Shown here piece by piece: positions 26,846 to 37,853 of a stretch of 64,000 nucleotides of DNA (position 1 is the stretch's first letter; every line of letters starts with the position of its first letter). The translations under genes and the position numbers were made by a program. Source of the stretch: Globisporangium splendens. Its lineage: Eukaryota > Oomycota > Peronosporomycetes > Pythiales > Pythiaceae. Where the stretch lies: the NCBI GenBank assembly GCA_006386115.1, contig VFIW01000088.1, positions 124,001 to 188,000 on the forward strand. Reading direction: 5' to 3'. The notes under the pieces were generated by a model. It made no database searches, had not been told where the DNA came from, and saw only the letters and a program-made list of their open reading frames with translations.

Positions 26846-29800
26846 TTGATGAAGGTGAGGTATATTAAGGTACTTCGTGAGACCTACAATGTCCGTACTC
26901 GTTGTCTACGCTACCTGAGTGGCTTCGACTCGGAGGAGGCCGTTGGTTACAGCGCCGAAGGCGCTGCGCTGGCTGTTCTGACTACCAAGTGGATGTGACG
27001 CTGTAGTTGTTGTGCTTGTTCTGCCTCGGTGGTTGGAAATCGCCACTGCTGTTCATACCCTCCAGGTCGCACCGATAGCCGATGTAGAACGTTGTTGTCA
27101 AGGAATTGGGTCACCGTGATGAGAACCTCGCGATGATAGGCTGCTGCCACTTGCTGTGATGTCTGCGTGTCCATTGCGACGTTCGCTGCGCGGTCGGCCA
27201 TTTTGTTGAATTCCCTGTAATGATGCGCCCAGCTTTTGACCCCAATGACATCCGCGATTCTGCGCGCCTTATGATACAGTTGGAGCAGGCGTGTGTTCTT
27301 CGGCGGTCTGTGGCACCGTTGCTGGGAGATGATCATGGCACTATCCCCAACAACGTGGAGTGGATGCAGCCTCGCTGCCTGAGCGTGTCGAAGTCCGTGC
27401 ACGAGTCCCCGATACTCCGCTGCGTTGTTGGTCGTGCTGGGATGTCTGTACGCCATACTGGCTACCCAGAGAATCTCTGCTGTATGATTGTCTGTTTGCA
27501 CTCGCACTATCACCGCACCAGACCCTCTTGACCCTGGGTTGCCCCTGGAGCCTCCGTCGAAGAACAGGATGAAGAATTCTTTGGCCGTACTCGTCTCGGT
27601 TGGATGTGTGACGAGGGGATGAGTTCTGGATCTAGAAGTGTGTCAACGTACGCTCTGAGGACTCGAGTGTATACTGAATACTTGGAGCTGTCGTTGTGGC
27701 ATTCCATTAACCGACGGAGACTATGCAGTCTGTTGTGAAGCGCCACAATCAGTATTACAGAGTCCGCGCGGTCCGACTGGGATCGTCCATCAAGTCTCCG
27801 TAGTCGAGCTCCCCAGATACCATGGATGGTAACAGCCACTGTATGCCTCCAAAGTAAATGCGCCACAGGGTATAACTTGTCTTTGCAGTGGTCGAGCTCC
27901 TGCTCCTGCTCCTGCTCCTACTCCTGCTCCTGGGCCGTAATTTTCGTCTCAATCGCCTGCCACGCGGCACTTGGAGTGTCGGGGAGCTCTAAGCTGAAGA
28001 GCCATAGCTGGAGATCGTCAGTTGCTCGGATGCTCACTTTTTTGCAGCGCCGAAGCAAGCTTGACCACGCTGCCTGCGCTGTGGAGCAGTCCCAGAAGAT
28101 GTGTTGCGACGTGGCGTGCCGAATATTTGAGCACTGCAGATGTGGGCATCCAGTGCTGTTGTCGTTTCTGTTCCACAGAGGTATTTTGTTTGCCTTCAAT
28201 CTGAACAATGTTTGCGTGGCGTAAGTGTTGAGTCCTGGGATTCTCTGGACGTCTTGCCACTTCAGTTGGCCCAGCCCTCTGTTGACACCGGACTCTGCCA
28301 CCTCCTGAGCAAACAGCGCGCGGTCTCGGGCCGCGAGCCCTGACTCTCGCCGCTTGGTCGACACGTACTTGTGGTACTGTTTTCGATTTGGTTTCCATCT
28401 GGCCTCTCCGCCCCAGATTTGAACAAATCTCGAGAGTGTTGAATGCGCGTAGACGCTCACTTTCTTGTTCCCTAAATCCGAGGAGGCTGCCAAATCACAG
28501 GAACTCATAGTGGTGATCTTGTGTCTGGCCCTCTTCGTGTGTGTCCATGTGCACCAGCATTGTCGAGTCAGTTTCCAGAGTCCATTCGTGATGTTGTTGA
28601 ATCTCTGGAGTTGTGGATCGCAGCAGCTGCTCGTGGTGCGGTCGGTACAGCAGTTCCGGGTAGTTGTACAAGAGAGCCGAGCATAACCTCTCAAAAGCGC
28701 GTCTCGCCGGACCTGGCGGAGATGCTGAGCCGGTGAGTTTCCTGAAAGTGACGACACCTTTGCTTCTTCATGTCCAGTCGACAAGGTCACCTAGCCGTTC
28801 GCATCCTTTCACAAGAGCCGATGTCGTCGTGAGGCGATAGGGCTTCCCGCTGCGATCAAGCAGCCATGAGGATGTGTCGACTGATGCGTATTGTAGCCAT
28901 TCAGCACAAAAAGGACCGTTCGATCTGCGCCACGATAGCAGGTAATTGCGTAATTTCTCATCCAGTTTGGTCTCCAGGTTCACGGTGAGGCTGGATCCGC
29001 TCCAGGCAGCAGTCCGCAGCGTCGGCAGGAACGACTGTGAAACGCGGCACACCTCTGCTTTCTCCAAGTCGGTGAGCGGGGCCGTTTGCGCGTTCACCAG
29101 TATACTTGTTTCTGTCTCCCACAGGGTGGCGTCGTACTGGTTTTGGTCATGTCGCGATGAGGTTCACTGAGGTGTGATGTAGTGAAGGGCGCCAGCAGTG
29201 CCTTTTTGACCGACCGTGAGCAGAACATCCCCCCAGTGCTCTGCCAAAAGCGTCTGCATCCGCTGCCCCTCTCGCCACCGTAATGGGTGCTAAGGTAAGC
29301 AGTTCTTGTTTCATGTTCGGCATGCCAATACCTCCTTCCTTCGTTGGGAGCTCTGCCTGTTCATCGGATAGCCACGCTCGCGCGTTCTTGCCTTCTCTGA
29401 CGTCCCATACGAAGCGCTTGATCATCTGCTGTAGTCGCGTCACTACCGTCAGCGTCGGCCACTCATGCCGTACTATGTACAGCGCCTTCGGGATAGCGAC
29501 AGCCCTCGCTATCACGGCACATTGTGATACTGACATGGTCTTCACTCGTGCCAGCTGGAGGCTTGCGTTCAAAAACTGTTCACATTTAGCCCAATTCGCC
29601 TCGGAGTTCGAGCTTTGGCCAACTTGGATCCCGAGATACCTGCAGTGGCTATGCTTCTCCACCGGAGCCATACCACACGTTTCCTGTAACTCGATCGTAG
29701 TCTAAGCTGCCAGAGAGAGCGCCACCGACTTGTGAACATTGACTTTGAGCCCGGAGGCGGCCCCAAACCCATCCAAAATGGCAAGTACGCGAGGAATATC

Positions 29801-32332
29801 GTTCGCCGTCTGGACGTATATCGTTGTATCATCAGCATATCCGCAGACTTTGACCGTTCCTGTTTCACTGTGGTCGGTGACCTGCACTCCATTCAGCTCC
29901 GGGTCCGCCTCCACTTTCTTGTACAGCAGTTCGAGTGCCAGGATGAAGAGGTGCGGGGCCAAAGGACAGCCCTGACGTATACCACATGCGACCTTTATGT
30001 GGGTAGATAGGAAGCCATTGACTTGGAAATGGGATCGCGTGTTCGCGTGTAGCGATATCACCAACCTGACGGAGACCTCAGGGAAACCAAGGAATCTCAG
30101 CGCCTCGGCGAGGAAAGTACGATCAAGCGAGTTGTGCGACTTTGCAAAGTCAAGGAGCAGCGCGATGGCTTTGCGTAAAGCTGAGTTTGTGGTGGCTCGC
30201 TTCTGTGCAGCCAGCAACGTGTCGGTAACTGTGGATATCAAGTGCCCAGGAACAAAGCCGGCCTGCATCACGTTCACTAGTCTTGGTAGCAGAGGACGGA
30301 TTCGTACTGCAAAGATTCGGGCGAAGATCTTGTAATCCGAGTTCAGTAGAGCTACCGGTCTGTGCTCCAGCGGGGTGGAAGAAGTACGGCTCTTTTTAAT
30401 ACAATATACCGTCGCGTTCCCAAAGGAGTCGGGAAGAGCGATGCCGCGAAGCCAGAGGTTGAAGAGGTCCGTGAGAAGAGGAGTCACCTTCTCCGCGTGA
30501 TCTCGGCACCAGTCGTTGCCTAGCTCATCCGGTCCTTGTGTTTTTTCTCGCTGACACTTCCACACTGCGCACCGAGCCTCTTCTTCTGAGATCTCTGCGA
30601 CGATACAACTCATGTCCAGACCCGGATCGTGGCGCGTCAGGGATGCAATGAATGCTCGAATGAGGGCTGGATCGCACGGTGTTTGTTGCATCGTTGCCCG
30701 CCATCCGTCGCGCATGTCACCAGCAAGCTCCTTGGACCGTCTAGGGCCGTGCTGTGCCCCACCTCCGAGATCGTAGATGGTGTTGTCCATAAACTTCGTA
30801 GTGACCCGCCTGAAGAGCGCCTTCGCCGTTCGTGCAGGGTGGTATAAATGACCCGGAAAGAGAGCTTGTCGCTTCAGGAGCTGTCACCGGGATTTGCGCG
30901 CTGCGATCTCACGCCGGATCTCGATCGCAGTTTGCTCCAATTCGGCATTTGGAGCTGTCCCTCCACTATATCGTGATTGCACGCACTGGTCAGTATTTTT
31001 TTTCCGTTGTCTGGTCCAGTTTCTTGTGCAGGCGGTCGGTCCTCTGTCGATAGCTTGACGTAATCTTGGCTTTTGCATCCTTTTTTGCGTCGATGTAGCC
31101 GAGTTTGAGCTGAAGCTTAGCCTGATCCCACCAGCTCGCAGTTGCCCATGCTAGCGTGTAATCGTCCTGGTTCACTGCCTTCAGTTCTGTGAGCTGTTGG
31201 GACGCCTCGGAGAAGAAGTGTTCATCAACCTCTGCTGCCTGAGTTGATGCGTATGGTGGAACAGGGTAGACCCTCCTCGGTTTCTTGAGTTGGATGACTC
31301 GGTCTGGTGGCGCCACGCGGATTGTTACGCCGTTGTGATCAGAATACGGAGTAGGCACAGCTTGCGCGACGGCACGCACCCAATCCGAGTGTTCTCATGA
31401 GCAATACCACCTATCGAGGCGACTGCTTGCTATCCCACCCCCGGGAGAGTGTAGATGTACGTGTAATGTCGCCTTCGAAAAGTTGGGAGATCCCTGGCGT
31501 CCTTTGCGCGCATCACTTCGTCCACAAGCACATCATCCACATTCCAGTTAGCAAGTAAACTTCGCAGTCCGGCTGAATCGTGCACCACAGCTGTCGCACC
31601 ACTCGACCTCTCCACGACCCCATGCAGTGTGCAATTGAAGTCCCCCCCCCCAAACAATAAGGGACCTGCATGCATGGAGATCAGGTCTTGCAAAGAGGAG
31701 AAGACTGCCTCTCTTCCTGTTTGTCAGACGGCGCGTAGCAGTTGATCACTAGCACTTGAACTCCGTGAATGTTAACGAGGACTACCACCCAATGCGCTGT
31801 CCAGTGCTGAGGCATGAATGGGACGAGTGTTGGAATCGCAGAGTACGGATTGAGTAAAATAGCGACTCCACCCCTACGACCCGGAGCCTGGCTCCAGAGT
31901 GAGAAAACTCGTCCGTCTGTCGCATCATTAAATCCCCAGGAGCGGCTGTAATCACGCTGCATACGAGGCACCTCTTCCCTTAGGACGTGCGTCTCCTGGA
32001 GGAGAACGATATCCAGCGCGCCGTTTTCTTGACGCTACCGGAAGTGGGAAAACCAAGCCTCCAGACCCGCCGCGCACTTCGACATCCCCATAACGTTCTG
32101 TGTGTGGAAGCCAAAGGTGGCGTCAAACTTTGCCAGTTTGACCCGTGTGCACTTCTTCCGCGCCAGCTCCAGACGAGTCGAGTGGTCCTTGAAGTGCTCC
32201 TGTGTCTGGACTATCTATTGCTCGGCGTTTAGCGGTCGAAAGAACCCAGAAATGTGCAGCTATTCTGTGTTTCTGGAGGCGCCTTCGTCCGTCTTCTTGG
32301 CTCCCAACCGTGGCGATCCGCCAGCGACTGAT
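26846..32332 (-). mobile_element. LINE-B inserted antisense in LINE-A, copy M1 (decayed)
   Basis: Flanked by aagttgctctatgtt (26831-26845) and aagttgctctatatt (32333-32347). Minus-strand reading: ORF2 start with TQNVMGM (~32090), endonuclease (31430-31971: DIVLLQETHV, INCYAP, GGDFNCTLHG), SDHNGVTIRV (31320-31350), RT (29702-30790: LDFAKSHNSLDR, CGIRQGCPLAPHLF, GYADDTTIY), connector (27918-29671) and RNase H (26947-27513 plus upstream FDGGSRGNPGS). At least six frame changes or stops make it a pseudoelement. The 3' terminus is ...taatatacctcac plus a short tail. Upstream of ORF2 only ~240 bp remain, so ORF1 is missing. Confidence 0.85.
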
Positions 32333-32817
32333 AAGTTGCTCTATATTGCTCGTCATGTATGGCCATCACGAGACACAGTGAAACAAGTACATCGACTTAT
32401 TAAAGCCTTTGTTTGGGGGAAACGGGATGGAGTTACCAAGCGTGCATGGATGGGGGAAGAACACGGGGAAGCACCTAAATGTGTAGGTGGGCTCCAGATA
32501 CCCAACTTTGAGGCCGAGCTCCATACCCTCAGCGCGGATGTGGTGGCACGATGGGCTGCAAATGCTACTCCACATCAGCTATTAACAGAAGATATTCTAT
32601 TAACCGCAGGGGAGAGTGCTTTCCACATTACACCGCACTGCCAGGAACCATCTACATCACGGAAAACAGGACTCGCTTTGGCTGAATGGGGTGGAGTTAC
32701 TAAAGGTCCATGGTACCACGCTCACCGAAACAGAGGTACTTCGGGTCGAAGCTCTCAGTAGTGTAGCTCGAAGAGTGGATACTACAGTTCATCTTGATGT
32801 AACGTAATATACCTCAC
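32333..32817 (+). pseudogene. LINE-A 3' part, copy M1
   Basis: Resumes LINE-A exactly after the duplicated 15 bp: KLLYIARHVWPSRDTVKQVH, then FVWGKRDG...KRAWM and GGLQIPNFEAELHTLS, the post-RT region of LINE ORF2. Reading ends at ~32761, and the element ends ...taatatacctcac at 32817, the same 13-base terminus as LINE-B. No RNase H is present. Confidence 0.78.
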
Positions 32818-33318
32818 TGAAAATTGAAATCGTATCGTGGTCAGGACTTATACATGTATGCGACGAAGAATTCCATTGCTTAAAAATGTACCAACGCTAA
32901 AATATGTAAAACGGGGAGTGCTCAAGATCTCGTTCTTTCGTTGGCAATGCCGCCCAGTGATGTAGTAGTAGTAGTTTGCCTGGTCTTTTTCTTGGAAAAG
33001 CGGATCAAACCGTAACTCAGCTTGATCAGGACAGACCCGTAAACACTCACGCGACCCTGGCGCTGAGATACACATGGTGCTCAACGACCGCCAAAGATAA
33101 ATTTCTGTGTGATGATGCTCGTCCTTGCTCTAGCGTAACTTAAAAAGTGAGTTTATTAAGGAAAAATACAGCTGGCTGCAGGTTCTAGTTCGTCGAAAAT
33201 GACTACGTCTAGGTCTAACTACTCAACTATATGCTCGCTTGGTACTGCAGTGGACAGTCCATCCACAGAAGTTGATGGTGACTTGAAATGCAGTATCAAC
33301 CTTCACTCACTCGTTTAC
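32818..33318 (-). other. 3' flank of E3 (type B) with a 78-aa ORF
   Basis: Contains the E3 3' UTR with AATAAA (33152-33157, minus) and a minus-strand ORF 32848-33084 (contains ECLRVCPDQAELRFDP and ANYYYYITG) that also occurs downstream of E5 and E6. The copies are near-identical duplicates, so conservation does not prove coding. No known domain. Confidence 0.35.
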
Positions 33319-33663
33319 TTAGCACTTGACTGATCCTCCAATCTGGCAATTTTCCACCACGTATGAGTTATCATCAGCACATGTGCCCCAATCAATTTTC
33401 CCGCGACCCATTCTTGGATTCGGCACTCTCCAGTATCGCACCCATCCGCCAGACGAACCGATGCTCTCAATCTTGTAAGCATCGCGTCCCTTCATGACCT
33501 TGACTTGGGTCCTCTCGGCTGCGTTTCTGACGCAGCTTTCCGATTTTGTCGAGACCCAACAGGCAACCTGGTTGCAGATGGTCTCACTAGCAGTTTGCGC
33601 ATCAACCTCGATGTTGGTGGCGACAGCAGCTAGAAGAAAACTCAAAATCACTTTCTTGATCAT
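33319..33663 (-). CDS. E3: small secreted six-cysteine protein, short variant
   Basis: 114 aa, the shortest family member. Signal peptide as in E1 with one Ala to Val change; the mature N-terminal segment is only AQTASETI before the first Cys. Cys spacing C-x4-C-x8-C-x50-C-x10-C-x7-C; it ends at the last Cys, lacking the terminal VK. Core IESIGSSGGWVRYWRV unchanged. WVSTKSES replaces WIGTTSSN. It faces E4 head-to-head (1.49 kb) and adjoins type B flank. Same inferred secreted role. Confidence 0.78.
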   Translation of the reverse strand: MIKKVILSFLLAAVATNIEVDAQTASETICNQVACWVSTKSESCVRNAAERTQVKVMKGRDAYKIESIGSSGGWVRYWRVPNPRMGRGKIDWGTCADDNSYVVENCQIGGSVKC

Positions 33664-35151
33664 ATTGGAGAGAGGTGGTTCTTGTTCCTTGGAGCTTTTG
33701 GTCTTGTGGCCTTGATGGAGTTTCCAATAATGAGACTGGAAGCGAAAGGCACGACAGTATCTGTACTGTGTATCTATCAGTGTGCGTTCTTTTGTAATCG
33801 GAGACCACAACATACAGTAGTACGAATGAATTGCGGCACGATCTGTTTTTCATATGAGATATGCGGAAAGCAATCACCGCGGAAACTTCGATAGTACCAA
33901 GTGGGTGGACATAGAAATCGTGTATGGCAGCGCTTTCTTTCCGCAAAGTGTCGGTTTACCCCAGTTCAAACAGCAGATCCCAGTGGGTAGGAGCCCACAA
34001 AACGATGTGATATCGTTCGGACAGCAAAAGGACAGCAAAAGCTGTCTCTGCTAAAGAAAAGACTAGAGTTGAGGACACAACTCCGTTTCTTCGAACTTCC
34101 AATTCAAATCTTCCTTTTGTCTCACCTTTCTCTCTCAGCCATCCAACTGCCCATCCATCCAGCAATAAGACTTCTCGACAATAGTGTCTATGCGATTGAG
34201 GTGTTGGAGCATGGAATCTTCATCACTGTTCACATCTTTAAAATCCTAGCACTTGATCCTGTGTGCATGGACAGCACGCTGCAAATAGTACTGGAGCGTC
34301 GCACTATGCTATTAGTAGGTGGGGGTTGGGGGTAAAGATTACCGGAGTTATTAAAGTTAGGACTTTCCTTTCTGAAGCAGCATATCAGGAAGATCGAATC
34401 GAGATCGGCTTTGGATTTGAACGTGGCCACGTTCACTCATTCCGAGTTGACAGCACCAGTAACATGACCTATCAAACGAAACTCCACAAAAAGAAAGCGA
34501 ACACGGTCGTTCAGCGCAGACTGGCTAGTATACTGAACACTCATTCAGGCAGCACGCAAATTAATCAAACACACTGATAATTTTTGTACCCTCTGTTGAT
34601 GTACATGTACGTTGAAGTACATTTTTCAGTTAGTTGCAGCATGTGAGACATAGGTAGGTGTCTCGCGATCGTCGCAACACATGGCAAGGGACAAGTACGC
34701 TGTTCCAAGCATCCTCAATCCTACGGTAATCTTTTCGCCGGTAGAGACAGCTTCCCCATCGGCAAAGTGCAAATCGTCGTCATCATCTTGCTGTCCGAAC
34801 GATATCACATCGTTTTGTGGGCTCCTACCCACTGGGATCTGCTGTTTGAACTGGGGTAAACCGACACTTTGCGGAAAGAAAGCGCTGCCATACACAATTT
34901 CTATGTCCACCCACTTGGTACTATCGAAGTTTCCGCGGTGATTGCTTTCCGCATATCTCATATGAAAAACAGATCGTGCCGCAATTCATTCGTACTACTG
35001 TATGTTGTGGTCTCCGATTACAAAAGAACGCACACTGATAGATACACAGTACAGATACCGTCGTGCCTTTCGCTTCCAGTCTCATTATTGGAAACTCCAT
35101 CAAGGCCACAAGACCAAAAGCTCCAAGGAACAAGAACCACCTCTCTCCAAT
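33664..35151. other. P2: intact 1.49-kb shared upstream region of E3/E4
   Basis: Both promoters face inward; an X ORF starts 190 bp from each gene: 33854-34054 (+, 66 aa, short type) and 34626-34961 (-, 111 aa, long type ending SHAATN). The middle holds short ORFs (34069-34335 and 34263-34577, +) in different frames that may be one broken gene. No known domain. Confidence 0.45.
34626..34961 (-). CDS. X: hypothetical ORF divergent from E4 (long type)
   Basis: 111 aa from ATG 34961, beginning MRYAESNHRGNFDSTKWVD and containing an Asp run (QQDDDDDLHFADGEAV). It shares a 190-bp start-to-start region with E4. Copies: 13546-13825 (cut by LINE), 44904-45239 (+) and 56745-57080 (-); short-type versions at 23753-23953 (-), 33854-34054 (+), 45811-46011 (-) and 55977-56177 (+) lose the Asp run through a deletion and end early. 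No signal peptide or known domain. It may be a real small gene or only transcribed upstream sequence. Confidence 0.3.
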   Translation of the reverse strand: MRYAESNHRGNFDSTKWVDIEIVYGSAFFPQSVGLPQFKQQIPVGRSPQNDVISFGQQDDDDDLHFADGEAVSTGEKITVGLRMLGTAYLSLAMCCDDRETPTYVSHAATN

Positions 35152-35544
35152 ATGATCAAGAAAGTGATTTTGAGTTTTCTTCTAGCTGCTGCCGCCACCA
35201 ACATCGAGGTTGACGCGCAAGGGCAGGCTGGGACTATTATTGGCAACGCGCTCAATCCTAATGCGGCTAAAAACTGCAACCAGGTTGCTTGTTGGATCGG
35301 GACAACATCGTCAAACTGCGTGAGAGACATGGCGGAGAAGATCCAAGCCACTGTAATGAAGGGAAACGATGGTTACATGATTGAGAGCATCGGTTCGTCT
35401 GGCGGATGGGTGCGATACTGGAGAGTGCCAAACTCCAATACCAATATGGGTCGCGGGAAGATTGCTCAAGGCACATGTGCTGGTGGAGCGAAATACGTGG
35501 TGGAAAATTGCCAGGTTGCAGGAGCAGTCCGTTGCGTTAAGTAA
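35152..35544 (+). CDS. E4: small secreted six-cysteine protein
   Basis: 130 aa, same protein as E1, E2 and E8. TCATT motif 71 bp upstream, AATAAA at 35702-35707. It pairs with the divergent E3 and is followed by block M2. The coding region and 3' flank lie 11,008 bp from E2, the period of the M1/M2 direct repeat. Confidence 0.8.
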   Translation: MIKKVILSFLLAAAATNIEVDAQGQAGTIIGNALNPNAAKNCNQVACWIGTTSSNCVRDMAEKIQATVMKGNDGYMIESIGSSGGWVRYWRVPNSNTNMGRGKIAQGTCAGGAKYVVENCQVAGAVRCVK

Positions 35545-35906
35545 ACGAGTGAGTGAAGGTTGATACTGCATTTCAAGTCACCATCAACTTCTGTGGATGG
35601 ACTGTCCACTGCAGTACCAAGCGAGCATATAGTTGAGTAGTTAGACCTAGACGTAGTCATTTTCGACGAACTAGAACCTGCAGCCAGCTGTATTTTTCCT
35701 TAATAAACTCACTTTTTAAGTTACGCTAGAGCAAGGACGAGCATCATCACACGGAAATTTACGTTTCCAGAGTCGTTAGGGTGTTTACAGGTTCGCCTAG
35801 ATCGAGCTTAGTAACGGTTTGACTCACAAAAAGTAAGGCTGAAGATGCTGAATTTCGTGAAGATACTCTGTCAGAATGGGCGGTGGCAATATGACCGAGC
35901 GGAGGA
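35545..35906 (+). other. 3' flank of E4 (type A)
   Basis: As the flank of E2; no gene seen. Confidence 0.4.
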
Positions 35907-37853
35907 CATGCATCGAGCCGTTTGGACAGGTGGTATGTAATAACGAAGCACCACAATGGGTCCGAGCTGTGTCTCAAGTAGTTTACGGCCCGCTTTCTGA
36001 TCATAACGGGGTCTCTCTTAGACTCGCACATCCGTGCCACCGGATCAAAATACGGAGACCACCCCGGTGTTATCCTCTCCCTGACTATGCCTATGCAGCA
36101 GCAGATATTGTGACGAAACAACGCCTCCAGCAACTGCAAGACAAGTTAGAAGGCGAACGGGGGAATACACCGGCCATTGACGTCCAGACCGCTACGACAG
36201 TTGCGACGTACTGGGATGGATTCAAGAGTGCTATAAAAAAGGACTATCTGGGACCAAAACGCGTGTGCAAAATTAAGCTAGTGGACTCACACATGCAAAA
36301 ATTGCGGCGTCTACACGATCGTCTTCGTGTGGTTACATCGGCTACTTTAAAGCAAGATTCGAAGCATGTACGAACCCCAAGCGCGTCCACAACCCTTTCA
36401 GCAACAGAACGCCAGATTCGAGAGAATGTAGCGACCTGCAAGGCGCAGTGACAGGATTCTAAGGCTCGCAGGCTTCTGCGTTCACATCTGTCTGCACCGA
36501 CGAAATCGGCCAAGGCTTTTTTCCGACGCATCTCAACGAAATTCCTGGATAATACAATTTATTGCCTGGGTGAAGAGCGACGGTTTGGCCCTGCTCAACC
36601 TGAAAAACTTGTGAACGTGATGGCGGGTGGATGAAAACCCGTTATGCAACAAAAGGCGATGAAACACAGCGACATCACCGCGTGCTTAAAGCAGCTCCCT
36701 CCAACGCACCACGCTGCCTTTTTGTCCGATCTGAGTGATCCTGTTGGTGAAGAGGAAGTTCTGACAGCCGTCAAACGATGCAAACGTGGGAAGGCAGCAG
36801 GTCCCGACGGCCTAGGTAACGACTGATATCGTGACTATGTGGAGGTAATTGTCCCTAGCTATTTAATGGATGGATGAAGAGCCCAGTTTTCCCCAAGTCG
36901 TTTGTGGAGGCAGATATATTTTGCCTCAAAATGTCCAGCACGGCCGCGACTCCCTTGGGACATCGACCTATAACTTTGTTAAACTCGGACTACAAGATTT
37001 TTACCAGAATCTTCACACGAATGTGGTGCAAGCTGACCACACTGATCTACCCCCTTCAAGCCGGCTTTGTTCCAAATAGGAGCATACATACCGCGGTTGA
37101 TACCTTCCGTGCTGCTCAGCGAATGGTGAATCAAGATGATGAACAACTTGACAGCCTTGCACAATTGCTGGGTTTTGCGAAGGCTTACGACTCTCTCGAC
37201 CGTGGATATCTCAAAGCTGTATTGCGACATTATGGATTCCCAGATTTATTCTGCCTGATGGTGGAAAAGCTACATACTGCCACCACCTGTCGTCTCTTGG
37301 TTAATGGTTATCACTCAGCCGTAATTAACGTTACATGCGGAATTCGTCAAGGGTGTCCTCTCGCACCTCTTCTGTTCATACTTGCGCTAGACCCGCTCTA
37401 TCGTGTAATGGAGAACAGCACTAAATTAACCGGTATCACTCTCTAGGCAGGGGGAAGAACAAGTGAGCTTAGGATTGGTGGCTATGCAGATGACACGGCT
37501 GTGGGGGGTTTATCTTCGTCATCCAAGCGATATTGAGGAGGCAGTCAAGGAGCTGAGGTTGTTTGGCGATGCCTCTGGCCTTCGTGTCAATGTAGAGAAA
37601 ACTATCGGAGTGGCATTAGCTGTGAGGTCCTGAAGGCTCCCACCTGGTCTGTGAAATATCATTTCTCAGTGTGGCAGCCTTTTGTCGCTACCTAGGGGAT
37701 ACGCGTCGGTAGTACGGACGCGGAACAGACAACTGGGAACGATGTGTAGCAGCTATTAAAACCAGGATAGGGCTGGCTACTGCCAAAGCCCACACACCAG
37801 AACAGCGTGCAGACATTGTCCGTGCTGTCATCGTCCCGAAGTTGCTCTATGTT
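35907..37853 (+). pseudogene. LINE-A 5' part, copy M2
   Basis: Direct repeat of 24899-26845 at offset 11,008. It differs by an in-frame TGA after ENVATCKAQ (~36449). RT block at 36874-37446; GYADD in another frame near 37479. Ends with the target duplication aagttgctctatgtt at 37839-37853. Confidence 0.8.

Larger units (their letters stand above)
24144..33318. repeat. Direct repeat unit 1 (pairs with 35152-44320)
   Basis: E2 with flank A, LINE-A/LINE-B block and flank B recur in the same orientation at +11,008 to +11,006 bp with few differences: E2/E4, LINE-A 24868/35876, RNase H 26947/37955, LINE-A 3' part 32102/43108. Confidence 0.85.

Noticed and set aside
26846..32817. Head-to-head LINE pieces as a twin-priming inversion of a single LINE.
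   Set aside because: The antisense part has its own 3' end and full EN-RT-RNase H, and the 15-bp duplication shows a separate insertion.
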